A stretch of 64,000 bases of DNA, from positions 1,883,639 to 1,947,638 of the forward strand of contig RPFO01000312.1 in NCBI GenBank assembly GCA_009746045.1, read 5' to 3'. Numbering within the stretch: the first letter of the stretch is position 1; each line of letters begins with the position of its first letter. The position numbers and the translations under genes are program-made. Below, in pieces: positions 45,007-56,639 of this stretch. The notes beneath the pieces are model-generated. The model searched no databases. It was not told where the DNA came from and saw only the letters and a list, made by a program, of their open reading frames with translations. The stretch is from Mesostigma viride (taxonomy: Eukaryota; Streptophyta; Mesostigmatophyceae; Mesostigmatales; Mesostigmataceae).

Positions 45007-45938
45007 GGGTCGCGACCTCCTCATGGACAGTCTTGCAGACGGGATGACGAGTTCAGCGCTTGCGCGCGCATCTCCGCACAGGCAAGACGTGATTCAGCTT
45101 GGTGGTCCTCCCTGCATCGACCGCATTGGACAGTTCTGCACGCGAGCACCTCCCGTAGTCGCTGATGACGACTGCCGTGATCCATATTTTGGCCTTTGCT
45201 CGGCGGTGGCGTTTACAACGCTGTCACATGCTGGCGCGTGCGCGCCCCGCGGATCACTGTTGCGCACCCCAACTGTTGCGTGCCCGCCACTGTGCATGGT
45301 CGCGCGCAACATGTCTGCCACGCGCGATTATTATCCCAGTTGTGATAAGCATCGTCGCCTGCAACCATGCATCCGGTAGTATTGGTATCGGTCGACCCCA
45401 TCAATTGGGTTAATTGTCTTGCATGGCGTTGATTGGTGTGCGCCTCTGATTCGGGTCGCTGGCGGAATTTTATATGCTGCCGCGGCCCTGCACTAGCGCG
45501 GTCGCCAGGGAGGGCAGCGGTGAGAGGGAAATTAATTGATGGATTTGTGGGAAGTGGGGGAGATTCCAGGAAGGATTATGGGGGTTCCTGTTCCTGCTGT
45601 TCCAGTCCAGAGATCCAGAGTTTCCAGTCACATTGCCCTCATGGATTGCAACGGGATGGCGACAGCATCCCATCGGCTATCAAGGAATTGTCCTTGTGTG
45701 GCAACGCCGGGGAGAATTGGCTTTACTAACCCGCTGGCGAACAGGGGTTGGGACATAGTATCCCCATGGCCGATTTTGTACTATTGTTCTCTATAGCTGA
45801 CTGCCCAGCCTGGGCAATTGTCGCTTTTGTGTGTTGCTTGTTTTGCTTGCAAGAGCTTCTTTTTTTCTTGTTTGTTTGTTTGTGTTAATTGTCTTGTTGC
45901 GTGCGCCCCAAGCCTGGACGATATAGCTATCGTCCCCT

Positions 45939-45952
45939 GGGGAAGGGAGGAG
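45939..45952 (+). promoter_or_regulatory. Polypurine tract
   Basis: ggggaagggaggag lies directly before the right LTR, the normal plus-strand priming site. Confidence 0.8.
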
Positions 45953-46618
45953 TGTTACGGCCCAGACCTTTGTATGGGCGTAACAATGCCTTCAATAAAT
46001 AAGTCGAAAGTCATTTGTTATTCGTTTGGGACTTTCGATAGCTCGCTTTCATAGTCCGCCGGACTATAGGACTCAATTCGGGACTTATTTGGGAATTTGT
46101 CCTAAGTTCGGGACTTTGTGTGTTTATTTGGTACTTTGTGTGTTCCGGACCAGTTATTTTGGGCCTAGCCAGAAGTACGAGATCTTCTAGGGGCCGGGCC
46201 GGCCCTAGACGTCATACAGAACCTATTGGGGCTTGACGGCAGTATCTGGAAGATCGGCGCGCATGTCGGCGCGCCTGCACACCAACTTGCCAGCTTGGTA
46301 GCGCAGCTAGGTGAAATTGGTCTGTGGACGATGGACTCTCTCTCTTTGGTTTGATGATTAATGAAACGAGTGTTGACGACTCTCTCAGACCAGGGGCACT
46401 AATCCGGATGTCATTTGCCTCATGACATGCCGTGTTATATAGCTAGATTAATTAATCATGCTATAAGGCCTAGCTGAGGATAAACCGCTGCTCAGTTAGT
46501 CAATTTACTGCGATCTTTGCTTGCTATCGCGGTACGCGGATGCGCGGCTATGCCGGCTTATTAAACTGCACCTTATACTAGATTAGATCTTTCGCACCGT
46601 CCGGCTCGGGACGTAACA
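45953..46618 (+). repeat. Right LTR (666 bp)
   Basis: Begins TGTTACGG and ends CGTAACA, followed by the CATTG target duplication. Confidence 0.95.
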
Positions 46619-46623
46619 CATTG

Positions 46624-47325
46624 GCTACATACTACATCTATCTAACAGCATTCTAACTACAACATCTATCTAGGCAGCCGCACGCTGCCCGAGGGGGAGC
46701 TATCTGGCGTGCCTCCCGCGGGCGCTTCCCCACGTGGGGGGGGCTCATTGTCCTCTATGACCTGGGCCCACTTGGCCTTGTCCATCATCTTCTTCCAAAT
46801 CACGGAGAGGCCGAGGCCCCCCATGTCCTCTACTAGCTGTTCCTTGAAGGTGCGGGCCTTGCGGCGTCTAACATCACTAGGCCCAACCCACGTCAGGAGG
46901 TGCCGGCCAGGCTGGGCTGGTCGCAGTCCTGCGGGGGGGCCACGTGAGGTGTCTACCTGGTTGGTGCGAGCGAGGTGCCCTACAAGCTGCAGGCGGCGTT
47001 GCTTCAGGATGAGCCGCATAAGAAGCTTGAGGGGGGCACTTTGAATGCACACCCCTCTGTAGTTGCCGGGGTCGGCAGGCGACCCCTTGTTCTTGTACAG
47101 CATCGTACGAAAACTGTGTTGCCAGGCCGCTGGAGGTGGTTGCGACGACAGCAGAAGGCGGTTGCAGATGTCCCGGAAGAGCAGCATAACACCTGTGTCC
47201 TCGAATTCGGCTGCAAGTTTTACAACTGCGGCCGGAATCTCGTCAGAGCCGGTGGCTGCGTCATAACGCAGGCGCTGGACCGCCTCCGTGACCTCGCGAG
47301 AGGTGAAAGGAGGCATGTCAGACGG
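46624..47325 (-). pseudogene. LINE ORF2 3' part with internal deletion
   Basis: Minus strand, stop at 46666. The start of the reverse transcriptase domain is present (AATGSDEIPAAVVKL; LYKNKGSPADPGNYRGVCIQ). It then jumps directly to the LINE C-terminal region (RRLQLVGHLARTNQVD; HLLTWVGP). The palm with the catalytic YxDD is deleted. The 5' part of the same LINE lies at 52424-53940, on the far side of the CACTA-like insertion. Confidence 0.8.
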
Positions 47326-47965
47326 CACTAGGAACTCGGTTCTGATAAAATTACCTAATTTCATCAGAATTTATCAGAGTGTAGATAATTTTATCAGAAA
47401 ATTCTGAAAAAATAGATAAAATTCTGATGGTAGATGATAAAATTCTGACAAAATTTGTAGAGAAAATCTGATATTCTGATAAAAAAACACAAAGTGTAGA
47501 TAATCTCTGATAAAATCTGATAAAATTCTGAAAAAATAGATAAAAAAATATCTAGTCTGATAGAATCTGATAGAATCGGATAAAAAATACAGAGTCTGAT
47601 AAAATCTGATAGAATTGGATGAAAAATACAGATTCTGATAAAATGAGTATGATAAAACGGCGCAGAAATCTGATAAAACCCAGCCAGGTCCACTCAAGCA
47701 CCATGCATGGGCCCATGGCGTGCAAGACGCGCGCCTGGCCATGAAGATGATACAATGCAATATACATTGCCTGCATGCAAGGCAAAAATACATCATCCGG
47801 CAAAGCACAAAATGACACACACAAAAATTCGTAAGTGAGATGAATACCAGACGCTTGACATGCCAATGCCTTTGCATGACTTAGATTAGTTGTCTGTAAG
47901 GAAGCGGGGCGAGACCGCAGCAGTCGCGTGGCTATCTACGAGTGCCGGCTTGGTGTGGGGACCGA

Positions 47966-48173
<208 letters not shown>

Positions 48174-49069
48174 CTGAGGAAGAACTTGGCCTAATATTCT
48201 CGCCGTAAGTGTCCCTATGTGCCTCACAAGTTGTAGGGAACTGCTAACCCCAAGGAATCCCTAGGTGAGAGCGCAGCGTTGCAAATTTACTTAAACAAGT
48301 GGGAATCACAAAGTTTCTCTAACTTGTGAAGAGGTCTTGCAATCTAGTTTCTTCCGATCTCTATATGGTTAATACGGCACTCTAAAAGTAATGCCACATC
48401 AGTGCCAAGAAAAAGTAATGACAATCAACAAAAAATATGCCCCGTACTTACTGGTAGGAATAAAGTCAAATGAGGCTGAACGCTCTACTTCTTTAGTTGA
48501 CACCAAAAGGAGTGGAGGACTCGTTTAGGGTGAGTGTGTTGGGAGGGAATGACAAAAAGCTGTGATTATCAGGGAAAAGGATAAATTTGCAATGCTGCTA
48601 CCCATGCAAGGAAGGAAGAGAAAATGTAGCAATGCCATGCATGTCAACCAAGGCTACTGGATCGCAACAGATTAGCGACAGCAAAGGAGTTGTTACAAAT
48701 GCCACATATTTGTAGCTGAAAGCAGGAGCAGCGGGCTCGAAAAATACCAACATTGCACGGAAGCACAAGGAAAATATTCCAATGGTGGCTGCCACGCACA
48801 GCACGTTTACAACTTCAGGGATGGACACTACAGGATGATGACCGTTGCTCACCATCAAGAATTGGCCGCGCTGGACAGCCGACCAAGAGCTCGTCGCTGC
48901 CACATGCGACGGGGCCGCTTCAAAGTCCAACGGAACAGGCATCACAAGTACACGCGCAAGACTGACATCAAAATGGCAACAAAGATGCACACATACGAAT
49001 GTATGGAGGAGGGCCGTAAGCTTAAATAAGGAAAGTTTGTTAAAACAAGGAAAGTGACGCAAGAGCAGA

Positions 49070-50640
49070 CGGTGTCATACATGATCATATTGATGCCCTT
49101 CACGAACATTGAACCATATTTGGTTCGCATGGTACACTTGGACCATCTATATATGAAACTGCTGCAGCACTTCATGAAAGCATGGCTAACTTGGCATGGA
49201 ACTGAGCGGCCCATGGCAGCCTAGGCCCTAGGGGGATGCATGAAAATGCCACTTCGTGCGTACGGCATGTTAAAGTCGATGCAAAGCTGTCAGTATTTCA
49301 GACCAAGAATTACTTGCTCACCTCAAATGGTGAAGAGTTGGCAGCTTCTGGATGTCCGATTTGGGCTGTGCCTACCACTGAGCGAACAGATCGATTAAAC
49401 CTTATTTCTAGACCATGCCTGTGTTTGTCCCCCGATGGCTACTTCTGGCCCTGTCTGAGCTAGCTACTAATTTCACAAAAAAATGGCGACCTAATTGCTA
49501 CATAAATCTCGACGGTCATCAGTGAGTCTATGCTCCTATTCCTATCAATACGTCGTTCCTACAATATCGACATTGCTGGAAAAGTCGCATAATCCCGCCT
49601 TGGCAGCGAGCCGATCGCAGCTCCGTTCCAGCCTTCCCGGCCACCATCTGTGCGTATCGCAGAGCTGAGAGCAGTGTGCAAGGTCAAGGTCTTTCACTTT
49701 TCGTCGTTGAACTTCAACGGTAACACCCGCGCAACCACAGGGAGCATGGCTCGCAAAATTTAAGAAGTCGCAAACTCGCAATTTTCTGCTGAGCTCTGTC
49801 GGGCAACCGGCTCGCAATTTTCTGCTGAGCTCTGTCGGGCAACCGGCGTGTGCAGAGATGAGAGAACGGTACGGTCGTCGCCGTCGCCTATTATAATTGT
49901 CCACATATTCGCGGCCGTCTGTCAGTCATCAGTGATCAGTCAGTCAGTTTATGCCCATGCGAGGCCGTCTACTAAAGATCAGTTCCTACAGCGCTGAACA
50001 ATTCAATTCTTACCACACACGTTTGCGAGAAACTTGTCTACTACAACTTGATATCACCACATACTGCCCACTTCCTGTCGTCATTCAGGTGAATTTTTGC
50101 CGGTCATCCGACAGGAGACGACGCCTTTCTACACGAGTAGTAACCAATGGATAATAAAATTCCATGACTCTCTAGTATCGCTTGGCTGGGACCGCTTGCT
50201 GCTGGCGTGGCCTCGTACCTCCTCGCCGTACCGTTCAGACTGCGGTCGACGGCGGCCCACAGCTTGGGAGTTGGGAATGGAATCAATTGGACACCAATCT
50301 TTCGCTACAAGGTCCAGTACCCGTGCCCCAAATTCAAATTTTGCGCCGAAACCTGCCGATGGCAACGGAAGGTAAAACGTGAAGGTACGAAGGTTTTGTG
50401 CGCAGGCAAATCCATGTTGACAGTCAGTAGTGCTGGGGTTAGGGCCGGGCAGTGAGGGCACTTACACGCTAGCTCGAGCAATGGGGCAACCGAGTTCTAT
50501 GAGTGCCACCACTCAGTGTGCGATAGCAGACGCTGCAGGTCCGCGAGATGAGGTGATTTCTGTAGACTGTAGCAAACGCGGCGTATCAGTATGGATGTAG
50601 GTGCACTGTCGATGTATGCTGAGCTTGTACACGGAGGTAG
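49070..50640. other. Unpaired centre of the CACTA-like element
   Basis: Holds a direct duplication of about 35 bp near 49765 and 49805 (gcaattttctgctgagctct). No coding sequence is recognised. Confidence 0.5.
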
Positions 50641-51701
50641 CAATGGAGGGAGAAACGTATGCAGTCCTGAATCAAGCAGTTCCTTACGCTGGAACACATG
50701 TGCATCTGTGTTGCCATTGTGGTGTCAATTTTGCGCGTGTACTTGTGATGCCTGATACCGTTGGACTTGCACGCGGCCCCATCGCATGTGGCAGCGACAA
50801 GCTCTTGGTCGCCTGTCCAGCGCGGCGAATTCTTGATGGTGAGCAACAGTGGTCATTCTTTATGTAGTGCTCATTCCTCCAATTATCAACGTGCTGTGCG
50901 TGTCAGCCACCATTGGCCTTGTTCTTCCAGCTTCCGTGCATGATTTTTTTGTAGCCCGCTGGTGATGCTCTCAGCTACAAATAGTTGGCTTTATTCGTAC
51001 CAATTCCTTCGCTGTCGGTAGAACCTTCTTTGCAATCCAGTAGCCTTGGTTAACATTCGTGGCATTGCTGGATTATATCTCGCTTCCTTGCATGGGTAGC
51101 ATCTTTGCATATTTATCCTTTTTGCTCAGATCACAGCTTTTTGTCATGCCCTCCCTCCCACACCCCACCCTGAACGACTCCTGCTAGTGTCAACTGCAGA
51201 CGTAGAGCCTTCAGCCTCGTTAGATTTCATCCTACCTGTAACGGGGCATATTGTTGGTTGATTGGCCTTGCTTTTTCTTGGCACTAATCAGGCGTTTCTT
51301 TCTTATTGCCGTATTAACCATGTAGAGATTGCAATGAAGTAGATTGTGAGGCCTCTTGGCATGTTAGGGAAACTTTGCAACTCCAGGATTCCTGGGTGTG
51401 CAGTTCCCTACAACTTGTGAGGCATGTAGATACAATTTAGGTGAACATCACTGGCCAATTTTTTCTCGAGCACCCCTGTCTCTCTCTTGGCCATGTATCT
51501 CACCTTCTTTGTCCTAAAACTAGGCCGGTACTCATAGATAGCCACGCAACTGCTGCGATCTCGCCCGCATCCTTACATACAAGTGAACTGAAGTCATGCA
51601 AAGTTGTTGGCACGTCCAGCGCGTAGCGTTCATCTCACTAACAAATTTTTGTGTGTACCGATGCGTGCTTTGCTGGATGATGTATTTTTGTCTTACATGC
51701 A

Positions 51702-51939
51702 GGCAATATACCTAACACAGTCGGGCCGGGCACATCCGTCAGTCCAACACGGCGAGAGGCCACATGCGGATGCAGATTTTGTAGGCTCTGAGCCTTGGTC
51801 ACATTGCCGTAGCACTCGACAGTATCCTGTGATTGTTTCTAGAGAGTCATCCAGTTATTTCAGCAATGGTGGCTGGGACAGCCCTAGTGATGGTTTCAGT
51901 GATGATGAGGATGATGACTTTGATGACGAGGACTGTTGA
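51702..51939 (+). CDS. Possible terminal exon with acidic tail, in the CACTA-like element
   Basis: A plausible acceptor (ttacatgcag) at 51692-51701 is followed by an open frame ending in SDDEDDDFDDEDC and TGA. It lies in a segment present in the right arm but absent from the left arm. No domain is recognised and no upstream exon is identified. Confidence 0.25.
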
Positions 51940-52423
51940 GCCCCGTTGTACTTCTCGGTCAACAGATTTTATATTGCATTTGTGAGATGATTGTGGGTGT
52001 CTATTTTGCACACCACCCACAGCCATGCTTGAGTGCATCGTTCCTTGTGTGTGCATCAATACAGTTTGTGTTCGTATTCGATCAGTTGTGCCATTTTATC
52101 AGATTTTACCTAGGTGCCATTTTATCAGATTTTTCATAGGCACCATTTTATCAGATTTTACCTAGGCGCCATTTTATCAGATTTTACCTAGGTGCCATTT
52201 TATCAGATTTTACCTTGGTGCCATTTTATCAAGTTGACCTAGACTTGATAAAATGTACATCCTCTAGAGATAAAATCTGATAAAATTATAGGAAAATATC
52301 AGACGTTTTATCAGAATTTCATCATAATTTCATCAGAATTTATCAGAATTTTATAGGAATTTACCTATTTTTATCAGAATTTTATAGGATTTTATCAGCA
52401 ATATCAGAACTGAGTTCCTAGTG

Positions 52424-53940
52424 GGGTCGCCAAGTGGGCCGACCAGCGGGGGGACTAGGTAGTCCGCCGTTGACCTAGGCGGGGCAGGGGGCCCAGCGGG
52501 GCCGGCCAGGGCGGCCGGGCGGGCGGCGGCGGCTGGGAGCAGGGGTGGGGGCGGCGCAGCTGTCCCCACGACCTCGGCCGTGGCCGTGGCCCAGGTACGA
52601 AGCCGCTTGGCTGGGGCGCCGGGGACGTCGTGGCGGTGGGGCCGGCCGAGGCCGTCCGGGTGCCCGAGGCGCTTGTACCAGAACCAGGCCCCCTTGCCGT
52701 CATGCTTCTGCTGGCAGCTGCGCAGGTCCTTGACCATCTGCTGAGCATCTGCCTTCTCAGCCTGCTCGTAGGCGGCCCTCAGAGCTGCTTGCAGCCCAGG
52801 TTTGGCGATCGGATCTCTGTTGCGGCGGAGCATCTGCCTGGCGGCGACCACTGACGGTGCGTGACGGTGGACAGCAAGCTGCCGACGCGGAGGTAAGGTG
52901 GGGAGGGTGCGGGCAGCCAGGCGATACTTGGCGGCGACACCACGGAGGATCACTGAGATATCCCCGGGCGGCGGAATTGCGTGTAACTGCTGTCGGCTGC
53001 CCCCGGCGTCGAAGACGGCCAGGAAATCATCCCTGTGCGACATAGCGGCCTGCTCTGCTGCTGACATCTTGTCGGCATCCTTCAGCACAATACGGAGCAC
53101 TTTCAGATCTGGCTGAGGTGCCAGCTGTCGCGACGGTTTCAACCCAGGAAACCGCAATCTGATGCGAGCGAGCACGAGACGATGATCAGATTCCACTGTG
53201 CTGACAGAATCTTGCAGGACGCGAGCATCGACAACTGAGGGGCGCTGAGCCCGACGTACGCAGACATAATCAAGGCACACCACCCGATCCGACGGCCCAA
53301 AAAAGGTGGCCAGCTGCTCAGCGGGGCGTGCGAAAGAAGCATTGCATGCAACCAGCGCAGCTTCTGCCAGCAGATTCGCAAATAAAGGCGTGTTACCGTT
53401 GGCTGTCGTGTTGGTTGGGGAGTACTGAGCGCCCCCAGTGCCAACTGGCAGCGTGGCGTTGGCGTCGAGCAGCATAACCAGGAAGTGCCGAGCTGGGATG
53501 TTGGCCTCCTCCTCCTTGAGAGCGTCGAAGAAGGCCTGACGTTCCGCCTGAGCTCGACCCGCATGTGCATGGTGCATATCCCACGATAACGGTAAGCGTG
53601 TGGTGTGAATGGCCCTCAGTGGCTGAAAAAGTGGCCACTAGCACACGCGGGGACCGCAGCACGATGGACTGGAGCTGCTCTGATGCTGCCGGCGAGCACA
53701 AGAGGCCCACACCACCTTGGCCCGGCGCGTCGCCGCCACCATTATTAGTGGAACCGCCAGCCGGCACGCAGGTCGTCGACCAGCAGACCGTTGACCGCGT
53801 GCTGAGGGTCAACGGTGCGTCGGTGCTCCTGGACTCCAAGAACAGCGATCTTGTTGTCGGCGCACAGGGCGATCAGCTCGTCGACGCGTCAGATAGACTA
53901 GCTCATAGCTGGCACGAGCCACGAGCCACGAGGTAGCCAT
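52424..53940 (-). pseudogene. LINE ORF2 5' part: APE-type endonuclease
   Basis: On the minus strand, endonuclease motifs appear in order: ELIALCADNKIAVLGVQEHR (the QEHR glutamate), GVGLLCSP, LVMLLDANATLP (DxN), CLDYVCVR and ESDHRLV (the SDH motif). A long linker follows up to the CACTA-like insertion. Frames change at least twice (near 53760 and 53570) and stops lie near 53745, so the gene is inactive. With 46624-47325 and 38171-38279 it forms one L1-type LINE of about 2.3 kb that has lost its reverse transcriptase core. Confidence 0.8.
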
Positions 53941-53989
53941 GGCTGTCGGAGCTCATAACTTTCACGTTTGAGCACCGAATTTAGTCGTG

Positions 53990-55878
53990 AACATCACTAT
54001 CGCTTTGTCTTTCTAAGACGCACATGCTGATATAATTTTCCGAATCTACGACGCAATATATGACGAGCAAACGCCCGTCGACGCAACGCAGTTTGGCGGA
54101 TGCGCTCGCCTTTGACAATGCGGCAGCTGAGGCTGCCGCTTCGCCAGATCCGGCAGGCAGCGGTGACACTAGTCGTGCACTGGTGGTCGCCCAGCAACCT
54201 CCCGGCCTCAATGCCTCGCCATCGGCATCGCCTGACCCTAAACGCGCCCGCCCCGCCGACAAAACTGGAGGGCCACGCTGGGCGGAAACACGCTTCTCGG
54301 AACCGCGCTTTCGGCCCCAACCTTTCCAGGTCGATGATTACGACTGGACCACCATTTCTCCGAGTGATGCTATGCATCACATCTTCTTCGGGGACTACGC
54401 CTCGCTTTACGACCTGTGCCTCCATCTCCACGCCACTGGACGCCTCCTCGTCACCGACGGCCGACGCTGGCACAACATCAGCCAGATGTTCGGGTGTCCC
54501 CGCCCCCAACTCCAGCACCGGCGGCGCCGTCCCCCCCGTCTCTTCTCCAGAAGTCTGACGGCGAGATCTGGGCTCCATCCACTGATCTCCGCCCCCGCAT
54601 TCCGTTCCATCCTCACGGAAGCCTTTCAGCAGCACGTGACCCCCCTTGCTGCCGACGTAGCAGCAATCGGTGGCACGCTGACTGCTGAACTTCCTCACAT
54701 TTCCACCGCCGCCGCCTCCACCTCCACGTACTGCCATTTCCGCCTCCACTGCCGACATCCAAGCCCAGCTCCTCGACCTCGACAAACGCCTTCAAGCTAC
54801 CGCCACCGCCCTTGAGAGCTTGCATGACACCGCCGGCCTCACCGCCCAGGCGGTGAAGGACATCGCCGCCCAGCCGGCGCCTGCTGGCCCGGCCGGCGAT
54901 GCTCCCTCCACCTGGGCGGACTTGCTTAAGCAGCACACCACCTCCACCACCTCCACCATCTCGGCACAACTCAAGCAACAAGCCCTCGACCTTCGCGAGG
55001 AAGCCGACATCGCCCGGCGCAGCCACAATGTCATCGTCAAGCACTTCGACCAGCCGGCAGGTGAGACCTCCACGAGCCTTCTTGAGGCATTTAAGCGCGA
55101 CATTTTTGCCCCCATGCTACTCACTGGTGAGCTAGCTGGACATGTCGGCTGTCCGCCTCCCCCGCGCGCGGGGGAAGGCTGGCCCGGCACCCGTGCTCCT
55201 CACCTTTAAGTACATGGCGGACAAGCTGTCGTTCCTTAAATGCCGCAAGAAGCTCTCGGAGACTCGCTTCACGCTGGACGACGACTTGACCCTGGCCCAG
55301 CACCAGCGGCGACGCGAGCTATGGCCGACCTACCTTCAGCTCCGGCAGAGCGCATTGAAGGGGGAAGCCGGTATACTGGAGGGGGGCGGTCATCCACGTT
55401 GACCACAAGCCCTGGCAGGCCCCCCCTGCCACCTCAGACTAGGGAATATATACCAGTAGTGTAGATTAGTCAGGCTTAGCCTAGCATGTGGCCCACGCGC
55501 ATGTGCGCCCATAATGGCCCCCATGGATGATGCCTTCAGAATTTAGCCACGCCCTGCCTATAATGGGACCCCGGCCCATGGATGTCGCATTAAGAATTTA
55601 GCCATGCTATGCTACGCAGAGAGATGCTCTCTGTCGAGAAGCCATGCCCTAGCTCTTGTATAGCCATGATGATCTTCCCCCACATGACATACTCCCCCTT
55701 AGCTGGGCATAATGAGTGTGAAGATCATGAGGGTGCAGGTGCCCTGGTGCACCTAGATCGAGCTAGGTAGCTTACATTCCCACCCTTGCAGGCCGGAAGT
55801 AGCCCAGAATGTATTAAAAGCCATATGCCCCTTCTCAGGGATATGTGCTACATGTACTCCCAACGGAGTTATGTTTCT
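53990..55878 (+). mobile_element. ORF1-only LINE derivative (HAL1-like)
   Basis: This plus-strand unit has a short leader, a LINE ORF1 (54060-55402), about 470 bases of 3' region and a LINE-type 3' end (tgctacatgtactcccaacg, then gagt) followed by an attaattaat tail. No ORF2 lies between. It abuts the endonuclease end of the minus-strand LINE head to head. Confidence 0.55.
54060..55402 (+). pseudogene. LINE ORF1 protein (L1-like RNA-binding), frameshifted
   Basis: Begins MTSKRPSTQRSLADAL. A helical middle (STADIQAQLLDLDKRLQATA; LKQQALDLREEADIARRSHN) precedes the RNA-binding part (KHFDQPAGETSTSLLEAF). The C-terminal domain has SAVRLPRARGKAGPAPVLLT, FLKCRKKLSETRF and DDDLTLAQHQRRRELWP, as in L1 ORF1 proteins. 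The frame changes near 54700 and near 55130. Function in the family: binds LINE RNA as a trimer. Confidence 0.65.
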
Positions 55879-56568
55879 AATTAATTAATAGCTGGCACCC
55901 CATGTTCCCCTCCCACTGAGGACTTATGCTCACGTGGCGCAGTCACGTGTACACTAATTAATCAATTAATAGCTGGCACCAAGCCGGCCGCACAGCCCGG
56001 GCGTTGTGTCCTCATGCGCTGCGCGCGCCGGCCGGGCCACCTAGCTCCGTGGACTTTCCGCTTTAGGCTAGGCATGCAGACATGCATGTGCTACCCTAGA
56101 CGGGGCGGGCTCACGCCCGGGGAACCCCGGCTGGCTGTCGGTAATATGAAGTGAGACAACTATGCCTGCTGTAGGACGCATGGCGATCCAACGCCGTGGA
56201 AGGACTAGGGTAGTTGTCTGAGAGGAAAGACGCGAAGGCCGCGGCGGGAGCTGCGTGGCTATCTCTAGGTAGACCTGCATGGAGGGAGACATGCAAAGGG
56301 TAACAAGAAAGGTTGATAGGGAAAACACACACGCACACACATGCACACACACTGACACTGACCACCACCACTATCGACACAAACAACCAAAACTAAGAAG
56401 GAAAATTGGGAACGCATACACAGTCATCGTACACGAAGGGGCTAAAAGAATGAGTAAGGAGTATAGTACATTACAAAGGGAAAAAAAAGAAAAAGAAAAA
56501 GAAAGAAAGAAAAATGAAAAGAAAATGTAAATGTTATTAATCATTAAAATTAAAAATTAAATTATAAC
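55879..56568. repeat. Retroelement tails and a repeated GC-rich palindromic segment
   Basis: Holds attaattaat tails at about 55879 and 55955, and the gaggacttatgctcacgtgg tail motif at 55918 that recurs near 62145 and 62265. The segment 55985-56165 resembles, in inverted orientation, 62770-62972 (ccggccgggcc; gtggacttt; gacatgtgctaccctagacg; gaagtgagacaactatgcc). The part 56300-56560 is A-rich and featureless. Confidence 0.5.
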
Positions 56569-56586
56569 ATGCCTCCGTTATATTAT

Positions 56587-56639
56587 AACATCCCTGTGGG
56601 CAAGCCTCCTCCCCCCAAGCGGAGGAGGCGTTTTGATGA
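56587..56639 (+). pseudogene. LINE ORF2 C-terminal remnant
   Basis: VGKPPPPKRRRRFD matches the end of the minus-strand LINE at 60806. The element at 56640 inserted at its stop codon, and its 3' untranslated region resumes at 60529. Confidence 0.6.

Larger units (their letters stand above)
38280..46618 (+). mobile_element. Ty3/Gypsy chromovirus LTR retrotransposon, reverse transcriptase missing
   Basis: An 8339-bp element with two LTRs, a 5-bp target duplication CATTG (38275-38279 and 46619-46623), a primer-binding-site candidate after the left LTR and a polypurine tract before the right LTR. The order inside is a viroplasmin-like ORF, decayed gag, an AT-rich stretch, aspartic protease, integrase with chromodomain, and an extra ORF. 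No reverse transcriptase or RNase H motif is found in any frame between protease and integrase. It inserted into the 3' untranslated part of a LINE. Confidence 0.9.
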
